Assembly: GCA_016720465.1 (NCBI GenBank)
Contig: JADKKO010000004.1
Coordinates: forward strand, 1-64,000
Source: Holophagaceae bacterium
Lineage (GTDB): Bacteria > Acidobacteriota > Holophagae > Holophagales > Holophagaceae
DNA: 64,000 nt
Direction: 5' to 3'
Of this stretch, positions 11,981-21,839 are shown piece after piece. The position numbers and the translations under genes are program-made. The notes beneath the pieces are model-generated. The model was not told the origin of the DNA. It searched no databases and saw only the letters and a program-made list of their open reading frames with translations. Each line of letters opens with the position of its first letter. Position 1 is the stretch's first letter.

Positions 11981-12646
11981 ATGCAAAAGGATTCCTCGCT
12001 TCTGGATCGCGAAGCGACGCCCCTCGCGTTCATCCTGGCTTTCATCCCGGCGGTCCTCGTGCTGACCGCGCTACCCCCTGCTCAATCGCGATTACCTGCG
12101 GCGGAACGTGGCCTGGGACGGTGGAATGATGGATCCCGTCTCCTATCAGTCCTTTGATTCCCATCCCTCCTTCCCCGCGGCCAAGTGCTGCGGTCGCCGC
12201 CCACCGGCACCGTGTCGCGGAATGGTCTGGTGCCGTTGAGCTACGGCCCTGGCAAACCTGAAGCCGAGCGCGCAGGCCGAGAATTAATCAACCCTTCCAA
12301 CCCACCCAGGAGAACTTCAGCCGCGGCAAGCTGGTCTACGAACGCAGTTGCGCAGCCTGCCACGGCAAAGGATGGCGACAACAACAGCAGCGTGATCGTG
12401 GCCAGGGGCCTGCTCGCGCCCGCGATCCTTAGCGCCGGTGGTCAAGAACATGCCCGATGGCCAGATCTTCCATGTCACCACCTTCGGCGGTCCCCAGAAG
12501 ATGAAAGGGCTGGGCGACCTCATCAGCCGGGATGATCGTTGGAAAGTGGTGCTCTACATCCGTGAATTGCAGAAGGCCTCCGCGCCCAAACCCGCGCCAG
12601 CAGCGGTTGCCGTTGCACCGGACCCGAGCACCGGAGTCAAGCCATG
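11981..12646 (+). pseudogene. actE: actE, alternative complex III monoheme cytochrome c lipoprotein (frameshifted)
   Basis: ActE is the mobile-domain cytochrome c of ACIII. An N-terminal hydrophobic segment FILAFIPAVLVLTA lies near 12030-12070. It would end in a lipobox Cys if a missing base near 12072 is restored. Then come a family-typical stretch around GGMMDPVSYQSFDSHPSFP, a single CAACHGKG heme site near 12350 and KNMPDGQIFHVTTFGG, where Met is the likely sixth ligand. Ends VAVAPDPSTGVKP at TGA 12644-12646, overlapping the actF ATG. ATG 11981 is one possible start; the start is uncertain because of indels. Confidence 0.82.
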
Positions 12647-13788
12647 AACCCTAACCAGGTGTTTACCGTTCCGGCCCGCGATCTCACCAAGCCGCAGTTC
12701 CCCACCCTTGCGGAAATCGGCGAGAAGTTCCGGTTGGCAGCCCTGACCCTTTCGGTCCTGGGTTTCCTGATGATCGTGGTGGGGCTCGCGACGAATCCCG
12801 TCCACGCCTGGGCCAATGTGCTGATCACCGCGTTCAATCTGACCTGCGTGGGATTAGGCGGCCTCTTCCTTCTGGCGATCCAATCCACCACCGGCGCCCG
12901 CTGGGCGATCCCATCCTGAAAGCCCGCCGGGCCATGCCCGCCCTGCTGCCCATCGCGGGCCTGATGATGCTGTCGCTCTGGTTCGGCGCGGAGTACATCT
13001 ATCCCTGGGCACGGCCTGAAGCCCATTCCGACCACCTGCTCCACGGCCGCCTGGTCTGGCTGAACCGTCCCTTCTTCTTCGGCCGCATCCTCCTTTTCTT
13101 CGGCCTCTGGATGCTGGTGGGGCGGCGCATCGTTCAGCATGGGAAAGGCGCCGCGGTCTTCATCCTGGTGTTCGGCGTCACCTTCGTCGTGGCGAATTTC
13201 GACTGGATCATGTCCCTGGAACCTGGCTGGTACAGCACCATCTTCGCGATCTACGGCTTCTCCGGGATGTTCCTCCAGGGCATCGCCATCGTCACCATCA
13301 GCGCCATCGTGCTGCGCCGCGTGGGCCTGCTGCCGGAGATCTCCAAGGCGCAGAACCACGATCTCGGCAAGCTGCTTTTCGCCTTCAGCTGTTTCTGGGC
13401 CTACATCTGGCTGAGCCAATTCCTGCTGATCTGGTACGCGAACATCCCAGAGGAAACGGGCCCCATCCGCCTGATGCTCAACAGCAAATGGACGCCGTTC
13501 TTCTACCTGAATATCGTGCTGAATTTCGGCCTGCCCTTCGTGCTGCTGCTCCAGCGCAAGGCGAAGACGAATGAAACAGTCCTGATGGTGGCCTGCTTCA
13601 TCGTGCTCGCCGGACATTGGCTGGATCTCTACCTCATGGTGCTGCCCCCGGTGCTGAAGGGCGCCGCGCCCTCCTTCGGCCTTTCCGAAGCGGGCGGCGT
13701 CCTGCTCCAGTTCGGCCTCGGCCACATGGCCTGCTGGCCGGTCTTCATGAAGAATGTGAATCCGGAGCAGGAAGTGCCGAGGGGATAG
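12643..13788 (+). pseudogene. actF: actF, alternative complex III NrfD-like membrane subunit (one frameshift)
   Basis: Second NrfD-like integral membrane subunit of ACIII, related to actC but without its N-terminal extension. ATG at 12643-12645 overlaps the actE stop. The first part (LRLAALTLSVLGFLMIVV-like helix, then NVLITAFNLTCVGLGGLFLL) runs to a frame break at about 12910. The remainder is intact from 12934 to TAG 13788 with about eight hydrophobic helices, including WFGAEYIYPWARP and HLLHGRLVWLNRPFFF. This is the last indel in the window. No cytochrome oxidase genes follow. Confidence 0.87.
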
Positions 13789-13791
13789 GTA

Positions 13792-13810
13792 TGGTTGGGG
13801 CGAGAGGATT
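13792..13810 (-). repeat. Duplicated 3' end of tRNA-Pro
   Basis: The 19 bases here (tggttggggcgagaggatt) match the 3' end of the tRNA-Pro gene at 14022-14040 at 18 of 19 positions, in the same orientation, 230 bases apart. tRNA 3' ends are common attachment sites, so this may be the scar of an excised or decayed integrated element. A short T-arm-like fragment in the opposite orientation lies between them near 13944-13972. No integrase is nearby, so this reading is inference. Confidence 0.45.
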
Positions 13811-13983
13811 GTTGTTTCATCCTCCAATTCTCACCCTCGCACCACCCATCTCCCGCGGCATGGCTGCGCACGCCCATCCGCTTCGCGGACCGGCTTCGAC
13901 GCATGCGTCTCAGCCTTGGGCTACCTGCGCGCCATTGCCGATCGGAGATTCGATTCCTCTCGCGGCCCCATTGTGTTTAACAT

Positions 13984-14016
13984 AAAAAACCGGTCCGAGG
14001 TCTCCCCTGAACCGGT
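13984..14016 (-). terminator. Rho-independent terminator of tRNA-Pro
   Basis: Read on the minus strand, directly downstream of tRNA-Pro, the sequence has ACCGGT, a 16-base loop, ACCGGT and then TTTTTT. That is a 6-bp GC-rich stem followed by a T run, placed where the tRNA transcript should end. Confidence 0.6.
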
Positions 14017-14021
14017 CTCTA

Positions 14022-14098
<77 letters not shown>

Positions 14099-14118
14099 AT
14101 TTAGTTAGTCTAGCTGAA

Positions 14119-15282
14119 TTATTTGGATGGGGCGTTGGCGGAGACTTTGGGGGCCATGATGTTCCAGCCGGCGCGCTGGAGGTCCATCACGTTGCCGGCG
14201 ACGCCGACAAGCATGAGGGTCTCCTGCTCGTCGCCGCCCATTTTCTTGGCGCCGGCGGGAGGCAGGGCCGCGATCTGGGAGGACTTGAGGTCCTTTGTCC
14301 AGTTCAGTTTCAGATCGAAGGCGACCTTCTTCTGCTGGCTGTTGAGCTCGCCGGCGATGGTCTTCATCAGGCCAGTGGCGTCGTAGGAGATGCGCAGGCC
14401 GCCGGGGCCGTCGAAGCCCTTGCTGTGGTTGGCGATGTCGATGCTCTGAAGCTTGCCCTTGACGTAGTTGAAGCTGAAGCCCGTGCGGATGCCGTTGGCT
14501 TCGTTGGTGTAGTTGAGCTTGCGGGGCAGCTTGGAGGTCTTTTCGAAGGTCAGGTCCATGCGCCCGCGCTTCCAGAAGCCCAGGGTTTCCGTGAGGTTCT
14601 GCTCGCGCTTTTTCGGGTCGTAGGAGCCGGTGGGCGCGTTGAAGGTGAGCGTCTGGAGGGTCTCGCCGCCCGCGGCTTCTTCCTTGCCCAGGGTCGCGGT
14701 GAAGGCGCTGGATTCGGCGTAGACCTTGCGGATATCGATGATCACTTCGCGGAACCAGCCCATGTAGGAAAGCGGGGCCTCCGCGGGACCGGGATCGACC
14801 CGGGTCGTGTAGGCGTTCAATTCCTTGCTGTAGAGGAAGCCCTTGTTGCCCACGCGGGTCCAGATGCCGTTGCCCAGATCGCCGCTGAAATCGGTCTTGA
14901 AGTCGCCGTTGGCGAAATAGGTGGTCTTGATATTCACGTTGGCATTGCCGCTCTTGGTCGCTCCGCCTTTGACCTGGCCGGCGGTGTCCGCGGCGATCTT
15001 GGCGTTGATCGCGGAAGCGGAGACATTGGCCCGGACGGTGCCTTCCATCTGGACGGCGGTGATGTTCTGGTAGGGCTGGCCGAACCAGGCGGCATTGATC
15101 GAGTCCAGGACCGACGAAAGGGTTTCCCGGGCGAACTTGGCCTCCAGGGAATTGGCCTTGGGGGCTTCTTTCGCCGAGGGCTTGGCCGCGGGGGCGGCTG
15201 GTTTCTTGGGGGCGGGGGTCAGGGCAGTCTGTGCGGCCAGGATGGCGGTGAGACTGAAGGGCAGCACGTTCATCAAACGCAT
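14119..15282 (-). CDS. Secreted hypothetical protein, 387 aa
   Basis: ATG at 15282 follows AGGAGTTTTAC. The N-terminus MRLMNVLPFSLTAILAAQ looks like a signal peptide, followed by an Ala/Pro/Lys-rich linker (about residues 20-45) and a large soluble part rich in beta-type segments with an AWFGQPYQNITAVQMEGTVR stretch near residue 65. The layout (signal peptide plus antiparallel beta segments) loosely recalls the LolA/outer-membrane lipoprotein carrier class, but I see no diagnostic motif and do not assign a function. It stands alone between tRNA-Pro and the zinc-ribbon gene. The coding frame is intact and base use is like its neighbours. Confidence 0.75.
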   Translation of the reverse strand: MRLMNVLPFSLTAILAAQTALTPAPKKPAAPAAKPSAKEAPKANSLEAKFARETLSSVLDSINAAWFGQPYQNITAVQMEGTVRANVSASAINAKIAADTAGQVKGGATKSGNANVNIKTTYFANGDFKTDFSGDLGNGIWTRVGNKGFLYSKELNAYTTRVDPGPAEAPLSYMGWFREVIIDIRKVYAESSAFTATLGKEEAAGGETLQTLTFNAPTGSYDPKKREQNLTETLGFWKRGRMDLTFEKTSKLPRKLNYTNEANGIRTGFSFNYVKGKLQSIDIANHSKGFDGPGGLRISYDATGLMKTIAGELNSQQKKVAFDLKLNWTKDLKSSQIAALPPAGAKKMGGDEQETLMLVGVAGNVMDLQRAGWNIMAPKVSANAPSK

Positions 15283-15304
15283 GTAAAACTCCTAGGTGTG
15301 GAAA

Positions 15305-15679
15305 TTAGTGACGCGGGTCGAGTTTTTGTTCCCGTTTGCGGCGGCCGAAGCAGGCCGTGCACAGCGCGAGGGACGCATCCTGCGGAACGAAGCTCAGGTA
15401 CTCGGAAGTTCCGCACTCCACACAAGTGATGTGGGTGAGCACTTGGGTTCCCGCGTTCCGCGATTTTGAGCTCCGGTGGAATTCCTTGGCATAGCACTTG
15501 GGGCAGAGAAAGTATTTCTGGTCCGGGGTCACCGTGAAGCCGGAGCCGCAGGTGGCGCAGGCCTTCTCGCGCAGGGTCGGCACCTCGGTCCGCGGCGTGG
15601 GTTTCTGCAGGCGCACGACCCCGGAGTCTTCCGGGCTCGGACCGGCCGGCCCGCGGGGGTTGGAACCTTTGGTAGCCAT
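15305..15679 (-). CDS. CxxC-x17-CxxC zinc-ribbon protein
   Basis: Small (about 124 aa) protein with two zinc-ribbon pairs. The N-terminal one reads CATCGSGFTV...CPKC. The C-terminal one is CVEC, exactly 17 residues, then CTAC, the spacing that defines the CxxC-x17-CxxC domain family. The N-terminal 40 residues are Pro-rich and probably disordered. I chose ATG 15679 (MATKGSNPRG); an in-frame ATG at 15694 is also possible but has an AGAAGGG abutting it directly. Divergently transcribed from meaB. Function unknown; metal or nucleic-acid binding is plausible. Confidence 0.7.
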   Translation of the reverse strand: MATKGSNPRGPAGPSPEDSGVVRLQKPTPRTEVPTLREKACATCGSGFTVTPDQKYFLCPKCYAKEFHRSSKSRNAGTQVLTHITCVECGTSEYLSFVPQDASLALCTACFGRRKREQKLDPRH

Positions 15680-15791
15680 CAAATGTTCGAACATCCCTTC
15701 TGGACAAAAGGAAAGTCTATCATTCCACCCGGATTCGATCGAGCGCGAAGATTGGCGGGCAAACAGGCTCTTCTGCTGGCATTCTTGGCAG

Positions 15792-16730
15792 ATGGACACT
15801 GCCGATGGGCTGTTGGGGCCGCTCCTGGAAGGCAATGCGCGGGCCCTGGCCCGGGCGATCAGCTGGATGGAGGATGGCCACCCCCAGGCCCGGCCCCTCA
15901 TGGCCAAGGTCTGGCCCCGGCTTGGCAAAGCCGTCGTCCTGGGGCTCACGGGGGCCCCGGGCTCGGGTAAATCCACCTTGACCGACCAGATCGCGAGGAC
16001 GCTGCTCGAGCAGGGCCAGAAGGTCGGCATCCTGGCCGTGGATCCCACCTCGCCCTTCAGCGGCGGCGCCATCCTGGGGGACCGGATCCGCATGGGCCGC
16101 ATCGCCTCGGATCCCCGCATCTTCATCCGGAGCATGGCCACGCGCGGGGCGCTGGGCGGGCTGGCGCGGGCCACCCAGGACGCCATCGACCTGCTGGACG
16201 CCGCCGGTTTCGATACGGTGATCGTGGAAACCGTGGGGGTGGGGCAGGACGAGGTGGACGTGGTGAGCTGCGTCCATACCTGCGCCGTGGTGCTGGTGCC
16301 GGGCCTGGGCGACGAGATCCAGGCCATCAAGGCCGGCATCATGGAAGTGGCGGATCTCTTCGTCATCAACAAGGCCGACCGCGATGGCGTCGAGCAGGTG
16401 GAGCAGGAGATCGAGGCCATGAAGAGCCTGAGCCCGCCAAAACCCTGGGACCCACCCGTCTGCCGGGCCATCGCGACCCAGGGCGAAGGCATCCGGGAAC
16501 TGCTGGACCAGGTCCGCCGGCACGGGGCCTGGCTGCGTGCCCATGGCGGCCTTGAGCGCAAGGCGCAGGAGCGAGCCAGGCTCCGCTTCGACTCCCTGCT
16601 GGCGGAGGAGGCCTCCCGCCGCGCCCGCGCCCGGTCCGGACAGCGCGTCCAGGAGCTCATCACGGCCATTGCCAGGCGGGAACTCGATCCCTACGCAGCG
16701 GTGGAGCAGGTTCTGGGTCCTGAGAGCTAA
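15792..16730 (+). CDS. meaB: MeaB/ArgK-family G3E-type GTPase (methylmalonyl-CoA mutase chaperone)
   Basis: P-loop GTPase that gates and protects the cobalamin cofactor of methylmalonyl-CoA mutase or related B12 mutases. Visible motifs are Walker A GAPGSGKST at residues 54-62, AVDPTSPFSGGAILGDR near 76-92, the switch region MATRGALGGLA, ETVGVGQDEVDV and the base-specificity NKAD. Length (312 aa) matches the family. The frame is open further upstream, but that part overlaps the divergent zinc-ribbon gene, so ATG 15792 (MDTADGLLG) is preferred. No mutase gene is in the window. Confidence 0.9.
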   Translation: MDTADGLLGPLLEGNARALARAISWMEDGHPQARPLMAKVWPRLGKAVVLGLTGAPGSGKSTLTDQIARTLLEQGQKVGILAVDPTSPFSGGAILGDRIRMGRIASDPRIFIRSMATRGALGGLARATQDAIDLLDAAGFDTVIVETVGVGQDEVDVVSCVHTCAVVLVPGLGDEIQAIKAGIMEVADLFVINKADRDGVEQVEQEIEAMKSLSPPKPWDPPVCRAIATQGEGIRELLDQVRRHGAWLRAHGGLERKAQERARLRFDSLLAEEASRRARARSGQRVQELITAIARRELDPYAAVEQVLGPES

Positions 16731-16743
16731 GTCCCAGGTCCTC

Positions 16744-16810
16744 AAGTCCCAAGTCCCAAGTCCCAAGTCCCAAGTCCCAAGTCTCAAGTCTCAAGTCTCA
16801 AGTCTCAAGT
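16744..16810. repeat. Tandem heptamer repeat
   Basis: Five copies of aagtccc followed by four copies of aagtctc and a partial tenth, immediately after the meaB stop. An inverted relative (cttgggactt) occurs at about 16838-16860, so a hairpin can form between meaB and the convergent rlmH. Simple-sequence expansion; no function apparent. Confidence 0.9.
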
Positions 16811-16866
16811 TAACAAGAATGCAGGCTTTGGGGTTCCTTGGGACTTGGAACTTGGGACTGATTTTC

Positions 16867-17328
16867 CTACTTGTGGTACGGCGAGCCCTTGAGGATTGCG
16901 AAGGCCCGGTAGAGCTGTTCCAGGAACATCACGCGCGTCAGGTCATGGGGGAAGGTCATGGGGCCCAAGGACAGTTTCTCCTTGATGGCGGCCTTGAGGC
17001 CCGGATCAAAGCCATGGCTGCTGCCGATGGCGAAGCCCAGGCTCAGGCCCTGGTCCATGGCCCTGCCCAGCCAGTCCGAAAAAGCCTCGGAACTCCGGGC
17101 CGGGGCCTCGGGAGTCAAGAGCACCGGGCACTGAAGGGCCGCCAGCTTGGGCAATAGCCGGGCGGCTTCATCCTTCAATTGCTGGGCAGGGGTGCCCCGG
17201 CCCTCCGCCAGCTCCACCAGATCCAAGCGGGCATGGGGTTTCAGCATGGAGAGGTAGTGCGCTTCCCATTCCCGGGCGAAGGCCAGTTTGGGCCGGCCGA
17301 AAACATAGAGCCGGACAGGGTATGACAT
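16867..17328 (-). CDS. rlmH: 23S rRNA (pseudouridine1915-N3)-methyltransferase RlmH
   Basis: SPOUT-class methyltransferase acting on helix 69 of 23S rRNA in 70S ribosomes. Length 153 aa is standard. The knotted C-terminal signature is visible: AIGSSHGFDP (SAM-binding loop), MTFPHDLTRVMFLEQLYRAF and the terminal KGSPYHK. ATG 17328 follows AAGGTGATCA. Convergent with meaB across the heptamer repeat. Confidence 0.95.
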   Translation of the reverse strand: MSYPVRLYVFGRPKLAFAREWEAHYLSMLKPHARLDLVELAEGRGTPAQQLKDEAARLLPKLAALQCPVLLTPEAPARSSEAFSDWLGRAMDQGLSLGFAIGSSHGFDPGLKAAIKEKLSLGPMTFPHDLTRVMFLEQLYRAFAILKGSPYHK

Positions 17329-17429
17329 TGATCACCTTCTTAACGGCACCTAACGCGAAGTGAGAATAAGTTTGGAAGTACTTGTGAAATCACGGCAAGA
17401 TTCCAGAGTAATCGGTGATCGGAGGCCAC

Positions 17430-18044
17430 ATGGCAAAGATTGGACGAAACATCACGGGGTTTGGAGCGCTGGCTTCGCTGGTGATCTCCATGGGCTGCGG
17501 GAACAAAGAAGGTCCGATTCCAAATGTCCCCCCCACCGCCGCGCAGACTCCGGCCGCGATCCTGCCCCACCTTCAATACCTGGCTGCCTGGAAGAATTTC
17601 AAGCACCTGATCCTCATCGCGCCCATCAGCCCTGATGTGGTTTTCCCTTCAGCCTGGTGGTTCCACAAGGAGGCCAAGGATCTCAAGATTTCCCTGACCC
17701 CGGAGGAGATGCAGACCCTCGGGATCAAGCACCTGGCGAGCCGCCTGGACGAACTGCCCCGTGCGCCCGAAGAAGGTTATGGCATCGAGGACGCCCGGAT
17801 GGCGTTCAATGCCGGCATCTACCGGCTGATCAAGGGTCTTCCCGTGCATGTCTGGGGCGCGATGAAGGTTTCCGACGTCCGGGTGAATGCGTCCAGCAGC
17901 AAGGTCATGGACGTGACCCTTTCCTACAACGCCAAGCCGATGATCCGTGTCAGCTGCATTAAAAAAGTCGATGCCGGCGGCGGCGGCGAATTCTATGGCA
18001 TCGGCAACATCCAGTACCTGGTCTGGCCCGGAACCATCAAGTAA
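17430..18044 (+). CDS. Putative lipoprotein, hypothetical
   Basis: ATG 17430 has GGAGG four bases upstream. The N-terminus has two basic residues, a hydrophobic run (FGALASLVISMGC) and a Cys at residue 20 in a near-lipobox context, so an exported lipoprotein is likely. The rest (205 aa in total) has no motif I recognise; a C-terminal part reads like a small beta domain. It is followed by gdhA but with about 110 bases between, so probably a separate transcript. Confidence 0.7.
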   Translation: MAKIGRNITGFGALASLVISMGCGNKEGPIPNVPPTAAQTPAAILPHLQYLAAWKNFKHLILIAPISPDVVFPSAWWFHKEAKDLKISLTPEEMQTLGIKHLASRLDELPRAPEEGYGIEDARMAFNAGIYRLIKGLPVHVWGAMKVSDVRVNASSSKVMDVTLSYNAKPMIRVSCIKKVDAGGGGEFYGIGNIQYLVWPGTIK

Positions 18045-18152
18045 TCCAACGGGCGGACCGGGGAAGACGGCTGGGGCGGACCACCATCCCCGGCCGGGAA
18101 ATCCTTTCGCGTTTTCCAGAAGCAGCTAGGCTGGATTTTTCGCGGGGGAGAC

Positions 18153-19394
<1,242 letters not shown>

Positions 19395-19497
19395 CCACGG
19401 GGCTTTTTTAAGTTGGCGGGGCTCTCCTCCCCTGGGAAACTAGACTGTTTGGATCGGCGGGGCGTCCCAGAACAATCCGATCCGCCACGGAGCACCC

Positions 19498-20550
19498 ATG
19501 TCGAAAAGGATCATCCACTTAGTGGGAACCGGCACCATCGGCGAGCCGCTCATCGGCCTGTTGGCCCATTACAAGCAGGAGCTGGGGCTCGACGAGATCA
19601 CCTTCCACAAGCACAGCATCAGCGACCGGCCCAAGGTCAAGGCCCTGGTGAACCGCGGCGCCAAGCTCGCGGTGGACGCCGACAAGATGGAGGCCTTCAA
19701 GGCCGCGGGCATGAGCCCCGAACTGACCCACGAGCAGGCGCTGGAACAAGCCTCGGTGGTCATCGACTGCTCGCCCAAGGGCATCGAGATGAAGGAGAAG
19801 ATCTACAAGCACTACGAACACAACACCCTGGGCTTCATCGCCCAGGGCAGCGAGTTCGGGTTCGGGAAGATGTACGCCCGCGGCATCAACGACGAAGTCA
19901 TCACGGCCGACGACAAGTACATCCACGTGGTGAGCTGCAATACGCACAACCTGAGCTGCCTGCTGCAGACGCTGGTGCTCGCCGAAGGGGACGACAACCT
20001 CGACGAGGCGTCCTTCGTCTGCATGCGCCGCGCCAACGACATCAGCCAGGTGAAGGACTTCTGCCCCGGCCCCCAGGTGGGCACCCACAAGGAGGGCCGC
20101 TTCGGCACCCACCATGCCCGGGATGCGTACCATCTGTTCCAGACCAAGGGCCTGAGCCTGAACCTTTTCTCATCCGCCGTGAAGATCAACACCCAGTACA
20201 TGCACAGCCTCTGGTTCGACCTGCGCATGAAGCGCCCGACGAACCTCGAGACCCTCAAGGCCAGGATCAAGGGCAACGACCGCATCGCCATCACCGAAAA
20301 GAAGGATGCCAACACGGTCTTCTCCTTCGGCCGCGACCAGGGCCATTTCGGGCGCATCCTCAACCAGACGGTCATCCCCTTGAGCACCCTCACCATGCCC
20401 AGCGAGCACCGCCTCGTGGGTTTCTGCTTCACGCCCCAGGACGGCAACAGCCTGCTCTCGAGCCTGGCCGCCGCCCTGCGATTCATCCATCCCACCGATT
20501 GGGAATCGCGCATCCAGGTGCTGAAGCCGTTCTTTTTTGATGAAGTGTGA
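19498..20550 (+). CDS. Archaeal-type (type II) glyceraldehyde-3-phosphate dehydrogenase-like protein
   Basis: 350 aa. The N-terminus HLVGTGTIGEPLIGLL is a Rossmann nucleotide-binding turn. VVSCNTHNLSCLL at residues 144-156 places a Cys (C147) where type II GAPDH has its catalytic SCNT cysteine, and CMRRANDISQ fits the following R-R-A motif. This family is the usual GAPDH of archaea and is uncommon in bacteria; whether this protein acts on glyceraldehyde-3-phosphate or another aldehyde is inference. GGAGCACCC precedes ATG 19498. Its stop overlaps the guanine deaminase start by four bases. Confidence 0.75.
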   Translation: MSKRIIHLVGTGTIGEPLIGLLAHYKQELGLDEITFHKHSISDRPKVKALVNRGAKLAVDADKMEAFKAAGMSPELTHEQALEQASVVIDCSPKGIEMKEKIYKHYEHNTLGFIAQGSEFGFGKMYARGINDEVITADDKYIHVVSCNTHNLSCLLQTLVLAEGDDNLDEASFVCMRRANDISQVKDFCPGPQVGTHKEGRFGTHHARDAYHLFQTKGLSLNLFSSAVKINTQYMHSLWFDLRMKRPTNLETLKARIKGNDRIAITEKKDANTVFSFGRDQGHFGRILNQTVIPLSTLTMPSEHRLVGFCFTPQDGNSLLSSLAAALRFIHPTDWESRIQVLKPFFFDEV

Positions 20551-21839
20551 TCCTCTATCGCGCGCATCTCCTGGATACGCCCGAACGGGGCCGCCTGCGT
20601 TCCATCCCGGATGGCGCGCTGGCCGTGGATGAACAGGGCCAGATAGCAGAGTCCGGCCCCTTTCATCCCCTCGCCCAGCGGCATCCCGGCGCGGAGATCC
20701 TGGATCTGCGCCCCCATTGGATCCTGCCGGGGCTCATCGATCTCCACGTCCACTTGCCGCAATACGAATCCGTGGCCATGGACGGCCTTGAGCTGCTGCC
20801 CTGGCTCAAGACCCACATCTTTCCGGCGGAGGCGCGGTTCGCGGATGCCAGCCTGGCCAAAGCGGCGGCCCGGAGGTTCTTCGAGGACCTGCTCTCCCTG
20901 GGCACCACCACGGCCGTGGTTTATTCCACCATCCACCAGCAAGCCACGGACGCGGCCTTCCGCGAGGCTGAGAGCTGCGGCATCCGCGCGGCCATCGGCA
21001 AGGTGATGATGGACCAGAATGCTCCGGAGGCATTGTCCGAGGACACGGAAGCCTCGCTCCAGCAGAGCGCCGAGCTCATCCAGCAGTGGCACGGAAAGGA
21101 CGGCGGGCGCTTGATGTACGCCCTGGCGCCGCGCTTCGCGCCCATGTGCTCGCCGGACCTCATGCGCGGCGTTGGCAACCTTTCAGAAAAGACGGGCGCC
21201 TACATCCAGACCCACCTGGCCGAGAACCTCGACGAGATCGCATGGGTCCGCAAGCTTTTCCCCGAGTGCGCGAACTACACGGACGTCTACCGCCAGCACG
21301 GAATGCTGAACGGCCGCACGCTGCTGGGCCACGGCATCCATCTCGACGCAACCGAACGCGGGATGATCCGCGCCGCGGGCGCGGCCATCGTCCACTGCCC
21401 CAGTTCCAACGCCTTCCTGGAGAGCGGCGCTATGCCGCTGCGGCGCTGGTTGGAGGAGGGCATCTCCGTCGGCCTTGGAACCGACGTGGCGGGCGGGCCC
21501 TCGCTTTCCATGTGGAACGAGATGGCCATGGCCTGCATGGTTTCGAAACTGCGGTTCTCCCTGTTGAAAGAGGCCCGCGCCACGGTGAAACCTTCGGAAG
21601 CCTTCCACCTGGCGACCAGGGCGGCGGCCCGCGGCCTGGGATTGGAGGGCCGCATCGGCAGCCTGGACCAAGGGCTGGACGCGGATTTCATCGTGGTCGA
21701 TCCGCGGTTGTCGGATCCCGCGGAGCGCGCCGAAGATGCGGCCGACCAGGTATTGTCGAGGCTCATCTACCGCGCGGATCCACGCATGGTGAAGGCCGCC
21801 TACGTGCGCGGGAAGCGATGTTCCGCCCAGGGAAGCTGA
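20547..21839 (+). CDS. guaD: Guanine deaminase
   Basis: Zn-dependent amidohydrolase converting guanine to xanthine. Metal site PGLIDLHVHLPQYESVA with H67 and H69, then LELLPWLKTHIFPAE, APRFAPMCSPDLM, TLLGHGIHL and GLGTDVAGGPSLSM, which together are specific for guanine deaminase rather than general amidohydrolases. 430 aa is the expected size. The start is GTG 20547, overlapping the preceding stop (GTGA), so the two genes are probably translationally coupled. The 3' end overlaps mpg by 22 bases. Confidence 0.9.
   Translation: MILYRAHLLDTPERGRLRSIPDGALAVDEQGQIAESGPFHPLAQRHPGAEILDLRPHWILPGLIDLHVHLPQYESVAMDGLELLPWLKTHIFPAEARFADASLAKAAARRFFEDLLSLGTTTAVVYSTIHQQATDAAFREAESCGIRAAIGKVMMDQNAPEALSEDTEASLQQSAELIQQWHGKDGGRLMYALAPRFAPMCSPDLMRGVGNLSEKTGAYIQTHLAENLDEIAWVRKLFPECANYTDVYRQHGMLNGRTLLGHGIHLDATERGMIRAAGAAIVHCPSSNAFLESGAMPLRRWLEEGISVGLGTDVAGGPSLSMWNEMAMACMVSKLRFSLLKEARATVKPSEAFHLATRAAARGLGLEGRIGSLDQGLDADFIVVDPRLSDPAERAEDAADQVLSRLIYRADPRMVKAAYVRGKRCSAQGS

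Noticed and set aside
13944..13972. Plus-strand sequence resembling a tRNA T arm and 3' end (ggagattcgattcctctcg)
   Set aside because: The T stem has a mismatch, and no matching acceptor 5' half, D arm or anticodon arm is found upstream; treated as a remnant at most.
15680..16669. Long minus-strand extension of the zinc-ribbon frame
   Set aside because: It is antisense to meaB, which has clear GTPase motifs. Only the last about 125 codons are real.
16744..16810. Possible CRISPR array
   Set aside because: Seven-base units without spacers; a simple tandem repeat. No CRISPR array or cas gene was seen anywhere in the window, so the TniQ/TnsC/TnsAB module is not a CRISPR-associated transposon on this evidence.
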